From Alteromonas_E sp965248545 (lineage in GTDB: Bacteria > Pseudomonadota > Gammaproteobacteria > Enterobacterales > Alteromonadaceae): a stretch of DNA of 64,000 bases. Positions 40,980 through 50,442 of this stretch are shown here, one piece after another. The stretch spans positions 1,674,001 to 1,738,000 of the forward strand of contig OZ252110.1 of assembly GCA_965248545.1 (NCBI GenBank). The letters are read 5' to 3'. The position numbers and the translations under genes were made by a program. The notes beneath the pieces are model-generated. The model had not been told where the DNA came from and did not search any database. It was given only the letters and a program-made list of their open reading frames with translations. Position 1 is the first letter of the stretch. Every line of letters starts with the position of its first letter.

Positions 40980-43031
40980 TTATTCTTGCTCTTCAGAGTT
41001 TGCTTTTAAGCGCTCCGCCATACCTAAATCAAAATCTGGCATTGCGTCTGCTCGAGAAGCGTCGACTCCAAGATAAGTATCCATCCAGCGCATTAAACGC
41101 AGAGCATAGTCGAACTGCGCAGCAGCTTTGCGATTGCCATGGCCTTCGCCGGGGTAAAAGACTAACCGAACCGGTGTCTCAGTTCGCACTTTGAGCGATC
41201 GATACAGTTCCATCGATTGACTCGGGTGAACCCGCGTGTCTTCTTCGCCGTGCAAAATCAGCGTTGGTGTTTTACTTTTACCAGCATGGAAAATTGGCGA
41301 ACGTTCGATCAGGTTCATCCAGTTGTCTTCCCATGGCCATTTCAACGAATGTACCAAGTGCATTTCGTTTGGTATGTCACTGGTTCCAAACTTGGATACT
41401 TGGTTTGAGATGCCAACAAACGCTACTGCGGCGGCAAAATGCTCAGTTAATGCGGTGGCCCCCCACATTGATGCGTATCCACCGTAAGAACCACCGGTGA
41501 TCCCCACTCGATCTTTATTGATAATGCCTGCTTCTGCTAGCGCTTCCACACCATCAACCAAATCATTGAACTCTTTGCCGGCATAGTCGTTTTGATGCGC
41601 TTTTGCGTACGCAACGCCGCGACCCGTTGAGCCTCTGTAGTTCGGATAATAGACCGCATAGCCATCTGCAGCGGCGAATTGACCTGCCGTTGAATAACCG
41701 GTCAGCCAGCCATCACTGTAATGTGCTTCAGGTCCGCCGTGAACGGTCAGTATTAGCGGCCATCCGCCGGTTGGTTGTTCGCCATTGGGCGTTATCAACA
41801 AACCTTCTACGTTCTCACCATCACGCGCTTTAAAGCTGAAAGTAGATTGTTCAGCCAGTTCGAGTGCCCCGAGCCATTGATTGTGATCGGACACTTTGGC
41901 GGGTTTATCGTTCTCTATTGCAAATACTTCTCTAGGATGTTTCGGACTATCGGCAATAAAGCGGATTTTATCGCCACCGACATCTGCGCTGCGCACCACA
42001 ATATCTTCGGGCGTGTCGAAAATGCGCTGCTCTTTGCCGTCAGCGCTGTATACGACCAAAGCACTTTCTACGCCCCGATGCGCGACTGCGAGGATCTCTT
42101 TACCCAACCAATCGATATCTTGAACGTGCTGAAGAGCGTCTTCGGTTAGTTGAGTGAAGGTTGGCTTGTCTGATTCGGCTACCATAAGCACACCGGCTGC
42201 TGTGTCGTGCACATCAGTCCCGGCAATAAAGGCAAGGTGCTCACCGTTTGCAGATAATTCAAATGTACCCAGCTTGCCAGGAATGTCGATTCGGTTGGTG
42301 ATGTCGCCGCTATCAGCATTGATGAACACAAGATCACGTAACATGTAGTAGTCATCAATCAAATTTGTTGGCGCAAGCGCTGCGACCAGTGTCTTGCCAT
42401 TGGCTGCTAAGTCAAAATCGGATACATTCCCGCTAGCCAATACCTTTGTAGGTTCCTGGCTATCATCATCAATGTTGGCTTTCCACAAACTTGCGAGTCG
42501 GGCGTCTTCTTCAAATGCATATGCCTTGAATCCTTTGTCTTTTAGATCGTCTGTTTCATCCTTTGGACGAGCAACAAAAAATAAAGTTTGACCATCAGCC
42601 GCGACTTCATAGTCACCTATAGCGGTTTCGAATTCGAAGCGCTTTTGCGCTTCACCGCCTTGTAGGGAAATAGAGTACAAGGCCGTATTGTCATCGCCCT
42701 TGCGCTTAGTTTTAAAAAATAGCTCATTGCCATCGGCACTGAATTGCAACCCTGAAATGCTGCCTTGACCGCCGATGAATTTGACCGGCGACTGGTTTTC
42801 ACGGACTAGGTACAAATGTGTGTCTGCTCGGCCGTCATCGTCTCCAGCGATAAGGTCACGAGGTACAGATAATGTATAAGCTGTGAGTTTACCGTCGACA
42901 GAAACCGTCACATTTCCAGCATGTTTCACATTGGGCAAATGTTCGATTTCGAAGGTGTTGGCAAAAGACTGGGTGCTCGCTAGTGATACTGCAGCAGCAA
43001 CCAGCGCGGTTTTAAAACGCTTGTTGAACAT
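40980..43031 (-). CDS. Secreted S9 family (prolyl-oligopeptidase-type) peptidase
   Basis: A 683-residue exported serine peptidase. It has a signal peptide (to about SFAN), an N-terminal seven-bladed propeller (30-400; repeated GKLTAYTLSVP, LQFSADGNELFF and similar strands) and a C-terminal alpha/beta hydrolase domain with S515 in TGGSYGGYAS, the acid in LHGEEDTRVHP and the histidine in GEGHGNRK. The family (S9C, acylaminoacyl-peptidase-like) cleaves short peptides. A second S9 gene lies 3 kb away at 46101-48188 but is not a close copy. Confidence 0.92.
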   Translation of the reverse strand: MFNKRFKTALVAAAVSLASTQSFANTFEIEHLPNVKHAGNVTVSVDGKLTAYTLSVPRDLIAGDDDGRADTHLYLVRENQSPVKFIGGQGSISGLQFSADGNELFFKTKRKGDDNTALYSISLQGGEAQKRFEFETAIGDYEVAADGQTLFFVARPKDETDDLKDKGFKAYAFEEDARLASLWKANIDDDSQEPTKVLASGNVSDFDLAANGKTLVAALAPTNLIDDYYMLRDLVFINADSGDITNRIDIPGKLGTFELSANGEHLAFIAGTDVHDTAAGVLMVAESDKPTFTQLTEDALQHVQDIDWLGKEILAVAHRGVESALVVYSADGKEQRIFDTPEDIVVRSADVGGDKIRFIADSPKHPREVFAIENDKPAKVSDHNQWLGALELAEQSTFSFKARDGENVEGLLITPNGEQPTGGWPLILTVHGGPEAHYSDGWLTGYSTAGQFAAADGYAVYYPNYRGSTGRGVAYAKAHQNDYAGKEFNDLVDGVEALAEAGIINKDRVGITGGSYGGYASMWGATALTEHFAAAVAFVGISNQVSKFGTSDIPNEMHLVHSLKWPWEDNWMNLIERSPIFHAGKSKTPTLILHGEEDTRVHPSQSMELYRSLKVRTETPVRLVFYPGEGHGNRKAAAQFDYALRLMRWMDTYLGVDASRADAMPDFDLGMAERLKANSEEQE

Positions 43032-43204
43032 AGGGTAGATTCCAATTTTTTATTTTGATAAAAAGTATTTCCTCAATACGATACAAAATCTAAATACGGT
43101 CAGTCTAGATAATTGCCGCATCCAGGTGATGCCAATTGTCTCGGAATTGGAAAGTAAAGTGTCCGCTAAAGATTGCGGTCACCAACTCAATGGAAGGAGT
43201 CCTA

Positions 43205-43801
43205 ATGCAATTAACTTTTTTCCGTTCATCGTTTACTAGCTTGATGGTAGCTAGCTTTCTCTGTATCGCTTCAGTGGCGAATGCAAAAACGGTTATCGAT
43301 GAAAAAATCACTTACTATGATGTATCACCTACTTCGCTAGAATCGCTCGCAGATAGCTTGATTGAAGCGACGCCAATACGACGTTCAGGCAACACTTTTT
43401 TTGGACAGACTCGCTATTCGATTGAGTGGACCTATGATCATGAAATCCGTAATAAGTTTTGTCGTGTTGCCAAGGTAAAAGTTATTGCCCAAATTAAGAC
43501 CACTTTGCCAAGACTACAAAGCGCTGCCCCGGACATACTCGCAGCTTGGGAGAGTTGGTATCCGGCACTCGAAAGTCATCTAGATCAGCATAAGCAGCAC
43601 GCTATTGAAACAGCTGAGGAGTTGGACAAAAAGATTAAAAAATTGCGCCGCCAAAAAGATTGCCAAATCTTGTTTGAAAATGCGTCCACACTTGCAAATG
43701 AAATGATCAGTGAATCATTAGAACGGGATGTCGCGTACGACGAAGATACGCGTTTTGGTTATACAGAAGGGGCTTGGTCGTTATTTGACGGTACAAACTA
43801 A
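43205..43801 (+). CDS. DUF922 (Zn-protease-like) exported protein lacking the catalytic glutamate
   Basis: A 198-residue protein with a signal peptide (to about VANA) and the DUF922 layout: KITYYDVSPTSLESLADSL, RYSIEWTYD, CRVAKVKVIAQIKTTLPR, then W-x2-WYPALESHLDQH and a cysteine pair (C in RNKFC, C in KDCQIL). In active members the last helix carries HExxH; here it reads HLDQH, so the glutamate is leucine. It may be a non-catalytic member. AAGGAG precedes the ATG at 43205. Its stop abuts that of the convergent MipA/OmpV gene. Confidence 0.78.
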   Translation: MQLTFFRSSFTSLMVASFLCIASVANAKTVIDEKITYYDVSPTSLESLADSLIEATPIRRSGNTFFGQTRYSIEWTYDHEIRNKFCRVAKVKVIAQIKTTLPRLQSAAPDILAAWESWYPALESHLDQHKQHAIETAEELDKKIKKLRRQKDCQILFENASTLANEMISESLERDVAYDEDTRFGYTEGAWSLFDGTN

Positions 43802-44713
43802 TTACCAATTGGCGCGTTGCTCGCTTTGATACAGTCGCCAGACAAATCCCGCGGCAACACTGTAATTTACCCGCTCTTCAAAGAGCGGGCTGTCCTCATT
43901 TGCTGCGCCGTGGTGGAGTTGCAATGAGCCGCCTAAAAACCCGCGGATACTCTCGGTCAACGGGAATGAGACACCAACGGATAACTCGGCGCCGAGATAC
44001 CCTCCTTTGGCATCATAACCCTGGCGAGTATCTGTAATGAATACATCGTCAACTTGATAAAAGTAGTCGTGCAACTGTTCTGTGGCAAAGCTAAAACGCA
44101 AAGACGCATTTAGGCCGGTATCTTCAAACAATACGCCACGTTGTTGATAACTCAACGTCGGTTCGAAGACATAACCGCGGTGGTCTATGTCGTCAAAATC
44201 TGTTGAAAATACGGCACGAGCCTGCAACCGAGCATTCAAACGGCCTGTACCCCCGTGGGAAAAATTAAAATCGCTCAGGCGGTAGACCAATTGCGGGCCC
44301 ACTTCAAACAAGTAGTCCAATTCGGGCATACCCTCTCTGGCGGTGTTATCGTCGCTGTCTGCGGCGAAAGCACCTCCAACGGATATATCGAACTCGAAAT
44401 TGTCGTCTTCCGCAACAACGGCTCTGGCGCCACTGCCGCCGCCGATACGGAATACATCGCCGCGGTAAACCACATAAGGAGCTGCCAGTGCGACAAAATT
44501 GCGTTCACTGGAAGAAGGGTAATTCGGCACTTCACCGGCGCCACCACCAACGCCAAACTCCCATAGCGGCTGTGCTTCGTTTAGGCTTTCAAAACCGGTC
44601 AGGTCTCTATCGGGCGCGTCAGTATTAGCTACTGCCAAAGGTGACAGTCCTAATCCTATTGTGAGTAGAAAAAGACGACGCTTATTTGTGTGTAAGCGCT
44701 TACTTTTATTCAT
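43802..44713 (-). CDS. MipA/OmpV family outer-membrane protein
   Basis: A 303-residue outer-membrane barrel. A signal peptide (to about AVAN) is followed by WEFGVGGGAGEVPNYPSSSERN, the typical start of the MipA/OmpV family, and strands with GPQLVYRLSDF and GYLGAELSVGVSFPLTESIRGFLG. Members scaffold murein enzymes or act as small porins. The ATG at 44713 overlaps the stop of the upstream J-like gene by 8 bases; an ATG at 44725 is possible but has no ribosome site. Confidence 0.85.
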   Translation of the reverse strand: MNKSKRLHTNKRRLFLLTIGLGLSPLAVANTDAPDRDLTGFESLNEAQPLWEFGVGGGAGEVPNYPSSSERNFVALAAPYVVYRGDVFRIGGGSGARAVVAEDDNFEFDISVGGAFAADSDDNTAREGMPELDYLFEVGPQLVYRLSDFNFSHGGTGRLNARLQARAVFSTDFDDIDHRGYVFEPTLSYQQRGVLFEDTGLNASLRFSFATEQLHDYFYQVDDVFITDTRQGYDAKGGYLGAELSVGVSFPLTESIRGFLGGSLQLHHGAANEDSPLFEERVNYSVAAGFVWRLYQSEQRANW

Positions 44714-46058
44714 CAGCGCCTGCATCAGGTTGGTCTATAAGGTAGCCCGCTGGCGCTTCTATTGTAATGTTGAGGTAGTCTAGCAGTAGGTCCTCAATAT
44801 CGGATTTGAGCCCATCAAAAAACGTTTGTTCATCAATAACTAAATCGTCGTAGATAACCGGGTCGCCTACCAAGTAGAGCTCGAGTCTTTCCAAAAAGGC
44901 GGTGCGTTGTGATTCCGCTTGTTCATCACTCAAGCTGGTATCGTTTATTTTCGCAATCGCGTGTTGCTGTGCCGCAACAGCTTTGTCGAAATCACCGTTC
45001 GCCGCATGCGCAGCGGCAAGGGTATCGATAAATGAATATTGTTCATCCGGATCGTCGTGCTCCGCTATCATCAGCGCCCGTTCAACGATCCATTCCGGCT
45101 GATAAAGTGTGTTGTTAGCGAGGGTGGCAAGATACCACACCGCGTTGTTTATACTGTAGGGAACGTCAGAATTGGCGTAATCTGAAATAAATTTGCGTGC
45201 TCTTTCTAAGTTCACGCGAGTGTGCAATCCGTTGGCATGGATCTGTGCCATTTCGAATACACTGATTAAGGACGGGTCCTTTTCATAGGCGCTTTCAAGC
45301 AGCCATAGGATATTAGCGTCACGTTCTATTTGATTCAGATTCAGTGCAAACAGCGTAGCCAGATACGCTTCAGCGGGAGCAAAGCGCACATTCGCCATCT
45401 TGCGTATGCGCTTTTCCCCATTTAAACGCTGCTCATCGTCGTCGCCTAGCACAAACAATATGACATGAGCTAACAGATTAGCATGGCGATTTTGGTCACC
45501 AATTTCGACCAACCAATCGTAGGCCTGCTGCCAATCTTTATAGTCACTTTCTTGAGTATAGGCCCATGCCACCTTGAGTTGGGCGTCTTGCCACCCCTCT
45601 TCGGCAAGCGATTTACAGATTTCGAAGTCTTCGGTAGGTTCAGCTGTCGCAATGTTATTGCATTTAAGTAGATCTTCTTCCCAGTTAACTTGCGCGACGG
45701 TTGGTTGTTCCTGCTCGTTACTATTGTCGAAGGGCTTGGCGGCAAGGATTACGACGGCGGCGAGTACCACAAACCACACGGCGGCATGCAGTGTGGCGCG
45801 AGATTGAGTCGACTTTTGGTTTTCTTCCGGCTGCATAACACGTTCTGACATCTGTTGCTGGAGAGGTAGCACAGGTACTTGTTCCTCAGACGAAGCCAAC
45901 AGCAAGGCGCGCTGATAAGCTTTCTCGAGCATCTCGAGTTGCACGTCACTCCCTTCTGCCGCGTGGAGTGCGTCACGCTTACGCTGATAAGCTTCGGTAA
46001 TATCATTCCGTTCCGTGGTTGGCTCGATTCCAAGTTGAGCCCAGCAAGTATCGTTCAT
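44706..46058 (-). CDS. Membrane-anchored J-like/TPR protein without HPD motif
   Basis: A 450-residue protein. Residues 1-60 look like a J-domain (CWAQLGIEPTTERNDITEAYQRK ... MLEKAYQRALLLAS split over helices II and III), but the HPD tripeptide needed to stimulate Hsp70 ATPase is missing. A single helix lies at about 90-112 (LHAAVWFVVLAAVVILAAK). The rest is helical, with Sel1/TPR-like repeats (CKSLAEEGWQDAQLKVAWAY; ALMIAEHDDPDEQYSFIDTLAAAHAANGDFDKA split). The helix topology puts the J-like part in the cytoplasm and the repeats in the periplasm. It is coupled to the MipA/OmpV gene; the role is unknown. Confidence 0.75.
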   Translation of the reverse strand: MNDTCWAQLGIEPTTERNDITEAYQRKRDALHAAEGSDVQLEMLEKAYQRALLLASSEEQVPVLPLQQQMSERVMQPEENQKSTQSRATLHAAVWFVVLAAVVILAAKPFDNSNEQEQPTVAQVNWEEDLLKCNNIATAEPTEDFEICKSLAEEGWQDAQLKVAWAYTQESDYKDWQQAYDWLVEIGDQNRHANLLAHVILFVLGDDDEQRLNGEKRIRKMANVRFAPAEAYLATLFALNLNQIERDANILWLLESAYEKDPSLISVFEMAQIHANGLHTRVNLERARKFISDYANSDVPYSINNAVWYLATLANNTLYQPEWIVERALMIAEHDDPDEQYSFIDTLAAAHAANGDFDKAVAAQQHAIAKINDTSLSDEQAESQRTAFLERLELYLVGDPVIYDDLVIDEQTFFDGLKSDIEDLLLDYLNITIEAPAGYLIDQPDAGADE

Positions 46059-46100
46059 CAAACGTTCCCGTTATTCAGTAGTTCTAGAGTCGCGTCGCCA

Positions 46101-48188
46101 TTACTCTGAGGCTTTGGGCGAGTCAGTTGTTTGGTATTGATCAAACCAACTCACAATATATCCCACTTTTCGCGCCAAATTTGAAGGCCTTGCCGCGATA
46201 CCATGGTATGCGCCTTGAATGCGCACCAATGAACTTTCAACGCCTTCCAAGCGCAACGCGCCGTAATATTGCTCACTCTCACTCATTGGTGTGCGTACAT
46301 CCAATTCCCCGGTCAGGACCATAGTGGGTGTAGTGACATTGCCAACTAACGATAAGGGCGAACGGCGCCAGTATTGTTCATAGTCATTCCAAGGCAAATC
46401 GGTAAACCAGTAACGCGCCATAAAGGTGTAGATGTCAGATGTACCAATCATACTGGCCCAGTTGATAACGGGCTTGGCGACAACCGCTGCTTTGAACCTG
46501 TCTGTGTTACCGATAATCCAAGCCGTTAAAACACCACCACCTGAACCACCGGTCACAAATAGTTGATTGGGGTCCACGTAGCCTTTTGCAATGACGCCAT
46601 CGACCATGTCCATAAGATCATTGTAATCTTCCGAGGGGTAGTTTTTGTCAATGAGATTAGCAAATTCACCCCCTCTGGATGTCGAACCTCTTGGGTTACC
46701 ATACACCACGACATAGCCAGCAGCGGCGAACAGTTGCACTTCGGTGGAAAACTCAGGGCCGTATGCCGTATGCGGACCGCCGTGTATTTCTAGTATTAGC
46801 GGGTATTGTTTATTGGGATCAAATGCTGGTGGTTTGACAATCCAAGCGTTCAAATCACGCTGATCTACGCTGCTTTTAACCGTCATTAACTCAGGTGGAT
46901 TTATGGTTTTGTGGTCAAATACATCACCATTTAAGTCGGTCAATAGGGTTGTATTACCACGTCTGTCGACTACGGCTAGATCAGCGGGCTTCACACCAGA
47001 AGAATGGGTATAAACGACCCTATCATTTGGTGCAAGATCATAGTGCCCTGAGGTATAAGGTCGGCCGATACTCATGCCGCCAAGTGCATCGGTTTTCGAT
47101 ATTAGCTTGCCCGATAAACTGACATGAGCCACATGTTTTTTGCCGTGGTCATCGAAGCTAAAAAATAGACCTTTGCCGTCATCTGCCCACTGGACATCCC
47201 CGACTGAGCGGTCGAGATCTGGAGTGAGTTGGCGGATATCACTGCCATCGGCATTCATCACATAAAGTTCAGTGATATGGTTGGAAGTACCTTTGTCAGC
47301 AAAGCCGGTAAATGCGATCAATTTACCATTTGGGCTTATGCGCGGGTTACTTTCTGGACCAGAATCTTGCGTTAATTTAGTAACCTCGCCAGAGTGGATA
47401 TCGATTTTGAGTAAATCGCTATTGAAAACATCGAAATCAGCATCCTCTCTGGTATTCGCGGAAACGACAATGCTCTTGCCATCTTGTAACCATGCAATTG
47501 CGCCTGAGTAATCATGCTCTCCCATGGTAACTTGTCGTGGCGTACCCCCAATAGTCGGTACGACATATACATGCAAGTTGCCTGGCCGATTCATACCTAA
47601 CCCATCTCGCTGAAATAAGGTTTGGTCGATGTATTGCGCGTCATCAGCCCATTGAGCGCCTTTGGGTTTGAAATTCATGCTGAACAGAGGCTTTTGGGAT
47701 GTTGGAGTGAACATTACAAACGCGATTTGTTTGCCGTCTGGAGAGAAACTCAAATTGCTCGGACTCATCGCGACATCGGTAACCTTTGCCGTACGACCTG
47801 TTGCAAGGTCGCGTACGTAAATCTGGGTTTTATCTTCTTTGCTCGAGAGGTACGCCATTTTGGTGCCATCAGGAGAAAACAAGGGGCTGTAGTGGTTATT
47901 ACTGTCAGACAGCAAAGGTAGGTGATTACTACCGTCTATATCGACCGTCCATAAGTTTCGTCTCAGACTATCGGTCATGATATCCATACTGCGACGTTCA
48001 TACACGACACGCTGTCCGTCCGGCATTACAACTGGATTGGCTGCATATTCAAGGTTGAAGATGTCTTGATAGTTTAGGGTCTGTTGATCGTTTTGCTCCA
48101 CGGAGGTGTTATTTGCCATTGCACCGTGTGAGAACATACCCCCTATTACCATTGCTAAGCTGGCTTTTAACAGCGTAATTTTTTTCAT
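46101..48188 (-). CDS. Secreted S9 family peptidase (DPP/acylaminoacyl-peptidase-like)
   Basis: A 695-residue exported serine peptidase. It has a signal peptide (to about GAMAN), a propeller domain with WD40-like/TolB-type strands (HYSPLFSPDGTKMAYLS, NPRISPNGKLIAFTG), then a hydrolase domain with S549 in TGGSGGGV, the acid in LTGELDVRTP and the histidine in GAYHGIAAR. The nucleophile elbow GGSGGG differs from the more common GGSYGG of the other S9 enzyme here, suggesting a different subfamily and substrate range. Confidence 0.92.
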   Translation of the reverse strand: MKKITLLKASLAMVIGGMFSHGAMANNTSVEQNDQQTLNYQDIFNLEYAANPVVMPDGQRVVYERRSMDIMTDSLRRNLWTVDIDGSNHLPLLSDSNNHYSPLFSPDGTKMAYLSSKEDKTQIYVRDLATGRTAKVTDVAMSPSNLSFSPDGKQIAFVMFTPTSQKPLFSMNFKPKGAQWADDAQYIDQTLFQRDGLGMNRPGNLHVYVVPTIGGTPRQVTMGEHDYSGAIAWLQDGKSIVVSANTREDADFDVFNSDLLKIDIHSGEVTKLTQDSGPESNPRISPNGKLIAFTGFADKGTSNHITELYVMNADGSDIRQLTPDLDRSVGDVQWADDGKGLFFSFDDHGKKHVAHVSLSGKLISKTDALGGMSIGRPYTSGHYDLAPNDRVVYTHSSGVKPADLAVVDRRGNTTLLTDLNGDVFDHKTINPPELMTVKSSVDQRDLNAWIVKPPAFDPNKQYPLILEIHGGPHTAYGPEFSTEVQLFAAAGYVVVYGNPRGSTSRGGEFANLIDKNYPSEDYNDLMDMVDGVIAKGYVDPNQLFVTGGSGGGVLTAWIIGNTDRFKAAVVAKPVINWASMIGTSDIYTFMARYWFTDLPWNDYEQYWRRSPLSLVGNVTTPTMVLTGELDVRTPMSESEQYYGALRLEGVESSLVRIQGAYHGIAARPSNLARKVGYIVSWFDQYQTTDSPKASE

Positions 48189-48325
48189 GTTGGACTCTAT
48201 CGATTGAAGTGTTTTCTTATAGTTTAAGCCGGCGTCGCAAGATCATTACGCCGACACTTTTCACCTGTTTATAGCGTAATGTACGCGATTGATTGGGATT
48301 GTATAGCACAGCGCTCTATATAATC

Positions 48326-48829
48326 TTAACCAAGGTATTGTTTTAAAAACGCAAATTCTTGTCCGATGGACTTTTCGATACTGCTTGCAACAAACTTTTC
48401 CATTTGGCCACCCATCAATGGAATGCTGGAGGAAATCTCAATTTCAACATGGTTGGTCGTTAGGATACCGGACGAGGTTATTGTCATATTCCCAGTGATT
48501 TTGACTGGCACGCCGTCGATCTCGATGTTTAATGCACATTCGTAGCCTTGTTCAGGTGACCCAGTCCAGGTTTCGGTCTGTTTGACAATATTCCATTCGC
48601 CTAAGACTGCTTTCAACACGCTCGGTACATCGGCCGGCATGGTGCGTTCAATGCTTGCGGTAAAGCCTGCTTCGGTTTGTGTCAGATCGACTGTGACATC
48701 TTTAGCACCCGAGTCTAAAAGCTTAGCTTCAACGACACTGGGATCGTTAAACGCTTTAATCAGTGTATCGCTATCAAACGAATAGAAGTGTTTCGCAGTT
48801 ACTTTTTTCAACGGTGCGACTCCAGTCAT
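48326..48829 (-). CDS. DUF2505 family protein
   Basis: A 167-residue cytoplasmic protein of the DUF2505 family, which has an SRPBCC-like (START-type) fold expected to bind a hydrophobic ligand. KHFYSFDSDTLIKAFNDPSVVEAKL at the N-terminus and an alternating beta pattern with a long C-terminal helix (MEKFVASSIEKSIGQEFAFLKQYL) support this. No ligand is known. It is transcribed alone and divergently from the serine hydrolase gene. Confidence 0.72.
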   Translation of the reverse strand: MTGVAPLKKVTAKHFYSFDSDTLIKAFNDPSVVEAKLLDSGAKDVTVDLTQTEAGFTASIERTMPADVPSVLKAVLGEWNIVKQTETWTGSPEQGYECALNIEIDGVPVKITGNMTITSSGILTTNHVEIEISSSIPLMGGQMEKFVASSIEKSIGQEFAFLKQYLG

Positions 48830-48991
48830 TGGTGTGGGATTAGTTCAGTTCACCATACTTTACTGTGATTTTGACATTTTGACCTGACTCAATGACAGGA
48901 CAAATTTTTTGTCGTCCTATTTTACCCAACGGCATGACTGGCCAATGAGTTTAAGTATGCTAAGGTGGCCAAAAACAGAGGAGTTTTGCAG

Positions 48992-50380
48992 ATGACATGG
49001 ACAGGTGCTCAATACCGCTTCGTGATCGGTATTCTTATATTAATTTTGGTCGGTTGTTCGAAACCACCAGAGTCAGAAACCACCGCTGCAACTAGTGATA
49101 CTGCTCCTACGCTAGAGCACTATCTCGCTGAGCTCGTAAAACACGACAAGATGATGTCGGCTGTGTTGGTCACACGTAATGGCGAACCGCAATTCGAGTA
49201 TTACCAAGGACTAGCATCAATCGAACAGAAGGTTCCAATAACCGCTGATACGCGATTTAGAGTTGGCTCTATTACCAAAACCTTCACTGCAGTGTTAATT
49301 ATGCAGTTAGTTGAAAGCGAACAGTTGCATTTAGACACAACCCTCGAAAAGTTCTTCCCAGCGGTGCCTAACGCAGAACGGATTACGATCAAACAGTTAC
49401 TGAATCACCGTTCTGGGATCCACAGTTTTACTGATGAGCAAGTGTATTTAACTTACATGACTAAACCGCAAACGCGTGCTGAAATGCTCGAACGCGTCCA
49501 GGCCTATGAGCCGGTGTTTGAGCCTGGTACAGAGCATCGCTATTCGAATTCAAACTACGTATTGTTGGGGTATATTATTGAAGATCTGTATCAACAACCA
49601 TACGCACAAGTTCTCCAAGATAAAATTGCCCAGCCACTCGGCCTCATGAGCACCGGATTTGGCGACGCGATAGATATTGCAGACAATGAAGCGTCGTCTT
49701 ATCGTTTTTCGAGAGCTTGGCAACCAGCCCCTGAAACACACATGAGCGTTCCTCATGCAGCCGGTGCGGTTGTGTCTACGGCGCGTGATATCAATGCTTT
49801 CTTGGTTGGCTTGTTCAATGGCAAGTTAGTAGCAGAATCATCACTGAATCGAATGATGGAATTACAAGATGGTTATGGCTTAGGTATGTTCGCCATGCCT
49901 TTTTACGCTAGCCGGTTGTATGGGCACAACGGTAGCATCGATGGATTTATCGCCAGTGCGGCGTACAATCCAGAAGACGGTATTGCTATGACGGTGTTAA
50001 GCAATGCTGTGAACATGACATTCAACGATGCGTTAATCGCCGTGCTAAGCGCCGTTTACGGCAAACCTATTGAAATCCCGGATTTCAGTAGGAAGCCAAT
50101 TTCGCTTGAGAACGACGCCAAGGAGAAAACGCTTGGTGTTTACGCCAGTGACAATCTACCCATGGATATTGAACTGCGTTTAGAAGGCGATCAGCTAATG
50201 GCGCAAGCGACAGGGCAATCGGCCCTTCCGCTCACGCCTTTCTCGGCAACTGAGTTTCGTTTTGAACCTGCTGGAATTGTCATGGAATTTGATCCAGCCA
50301 GCATAGAGGGCGAGCGATACACACGCTTCACGTTGAAGCAGTCTGGCGCACAGTACGTATTTCAGCGCAAACTTGATTAG
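48992..50380 (+). CDS. Lipoprotein serine hydrolase of the class C beta-lactamase family
   Basis: A 462-residue lipoprotein. The ATG at 48992 follows GAGGAG; the lipobox LVGC places lipid on C22. The catalytic S93-x-x-K96 (GSITKTFT), YSN (RYSNSNYVLLG) and HNG (YGHNGSID, in the KTG position) motifs place it in the beta-lactamase/D-aminopeptidase/esterase clan. A C-terminal beta-rich domain (from about 375) is like that of D-aminopeptidase-type proteins. It probably acts on peptides or esters rather than on antibiotics; the family is broad. Confidence 0.87.
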   Translation: MTWTGAQYRFVIGILILILVGCSKPPESETTAATSDTAPTLEHYLAELVKHDKMMSAVLVTRNGEPQFEYYQGLASIEQKVPITADTRFRVGSITKTFTAVLIMQLVESEQLHLDTTLEKFFPAVPNAERITIKQLLNHRSGIHSFTDEQVYLTYMTKPQTRAEMLERVQAYEPVFEPGTEHRYSNSNYVLLGYIIEDLYQQPYAQVLQDKIAQPLGLMSTGFGDAIDIADNEASSYRFSRAWQPAPETHMSVPHAAGAVVSTARDINAFLVGLFNGKLVAESSLNRMMELQDGYGLGMFAMPFYASRLYGHNGSIDGFIASAAYNPEDGIAMTVLSNAVNMTFNDALIAVLSAVYGKPIEIPDFSRKPISLENDAKEKTLGVYASDNLPMDIELRLEGDQLMAQATGQSALPLTPFSATEFRFEPAGIVMEFDPASIEGERYTRFTLKQSGAQYVFQRKLD

Positions 50381-50400
50381 ACGCGTTGGCTAGGTGCAAT

Positions 50401-50435
50401 TGGCAGTTGAGGCGAAACAAGCGCAAAGACTGCCA
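50401..50435. repeat. Inverted repeat between convergent genes
   Basis: TGGCAGT and ACTGCCA separated by 21 bases, between the serine hydrolase and cupin genes. No T tract; could aid termination. Confidence 0.35.
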
Positions 50436-50442
50436 GCTGACC

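Noticed and set aside
41775..42149. Plus-strand frame opposite the S9 peptidase
   Set aside because: Shadow of the peptidase propeller; no initiation signal or similarity.
48992..50380. Class C beta-lactamase as an antibiotic-resistance gene
   Set aside because: Lipoprotein with HNG in place of KTG and an extra C-terminal domain; fits the wider peptidase/esterase family.
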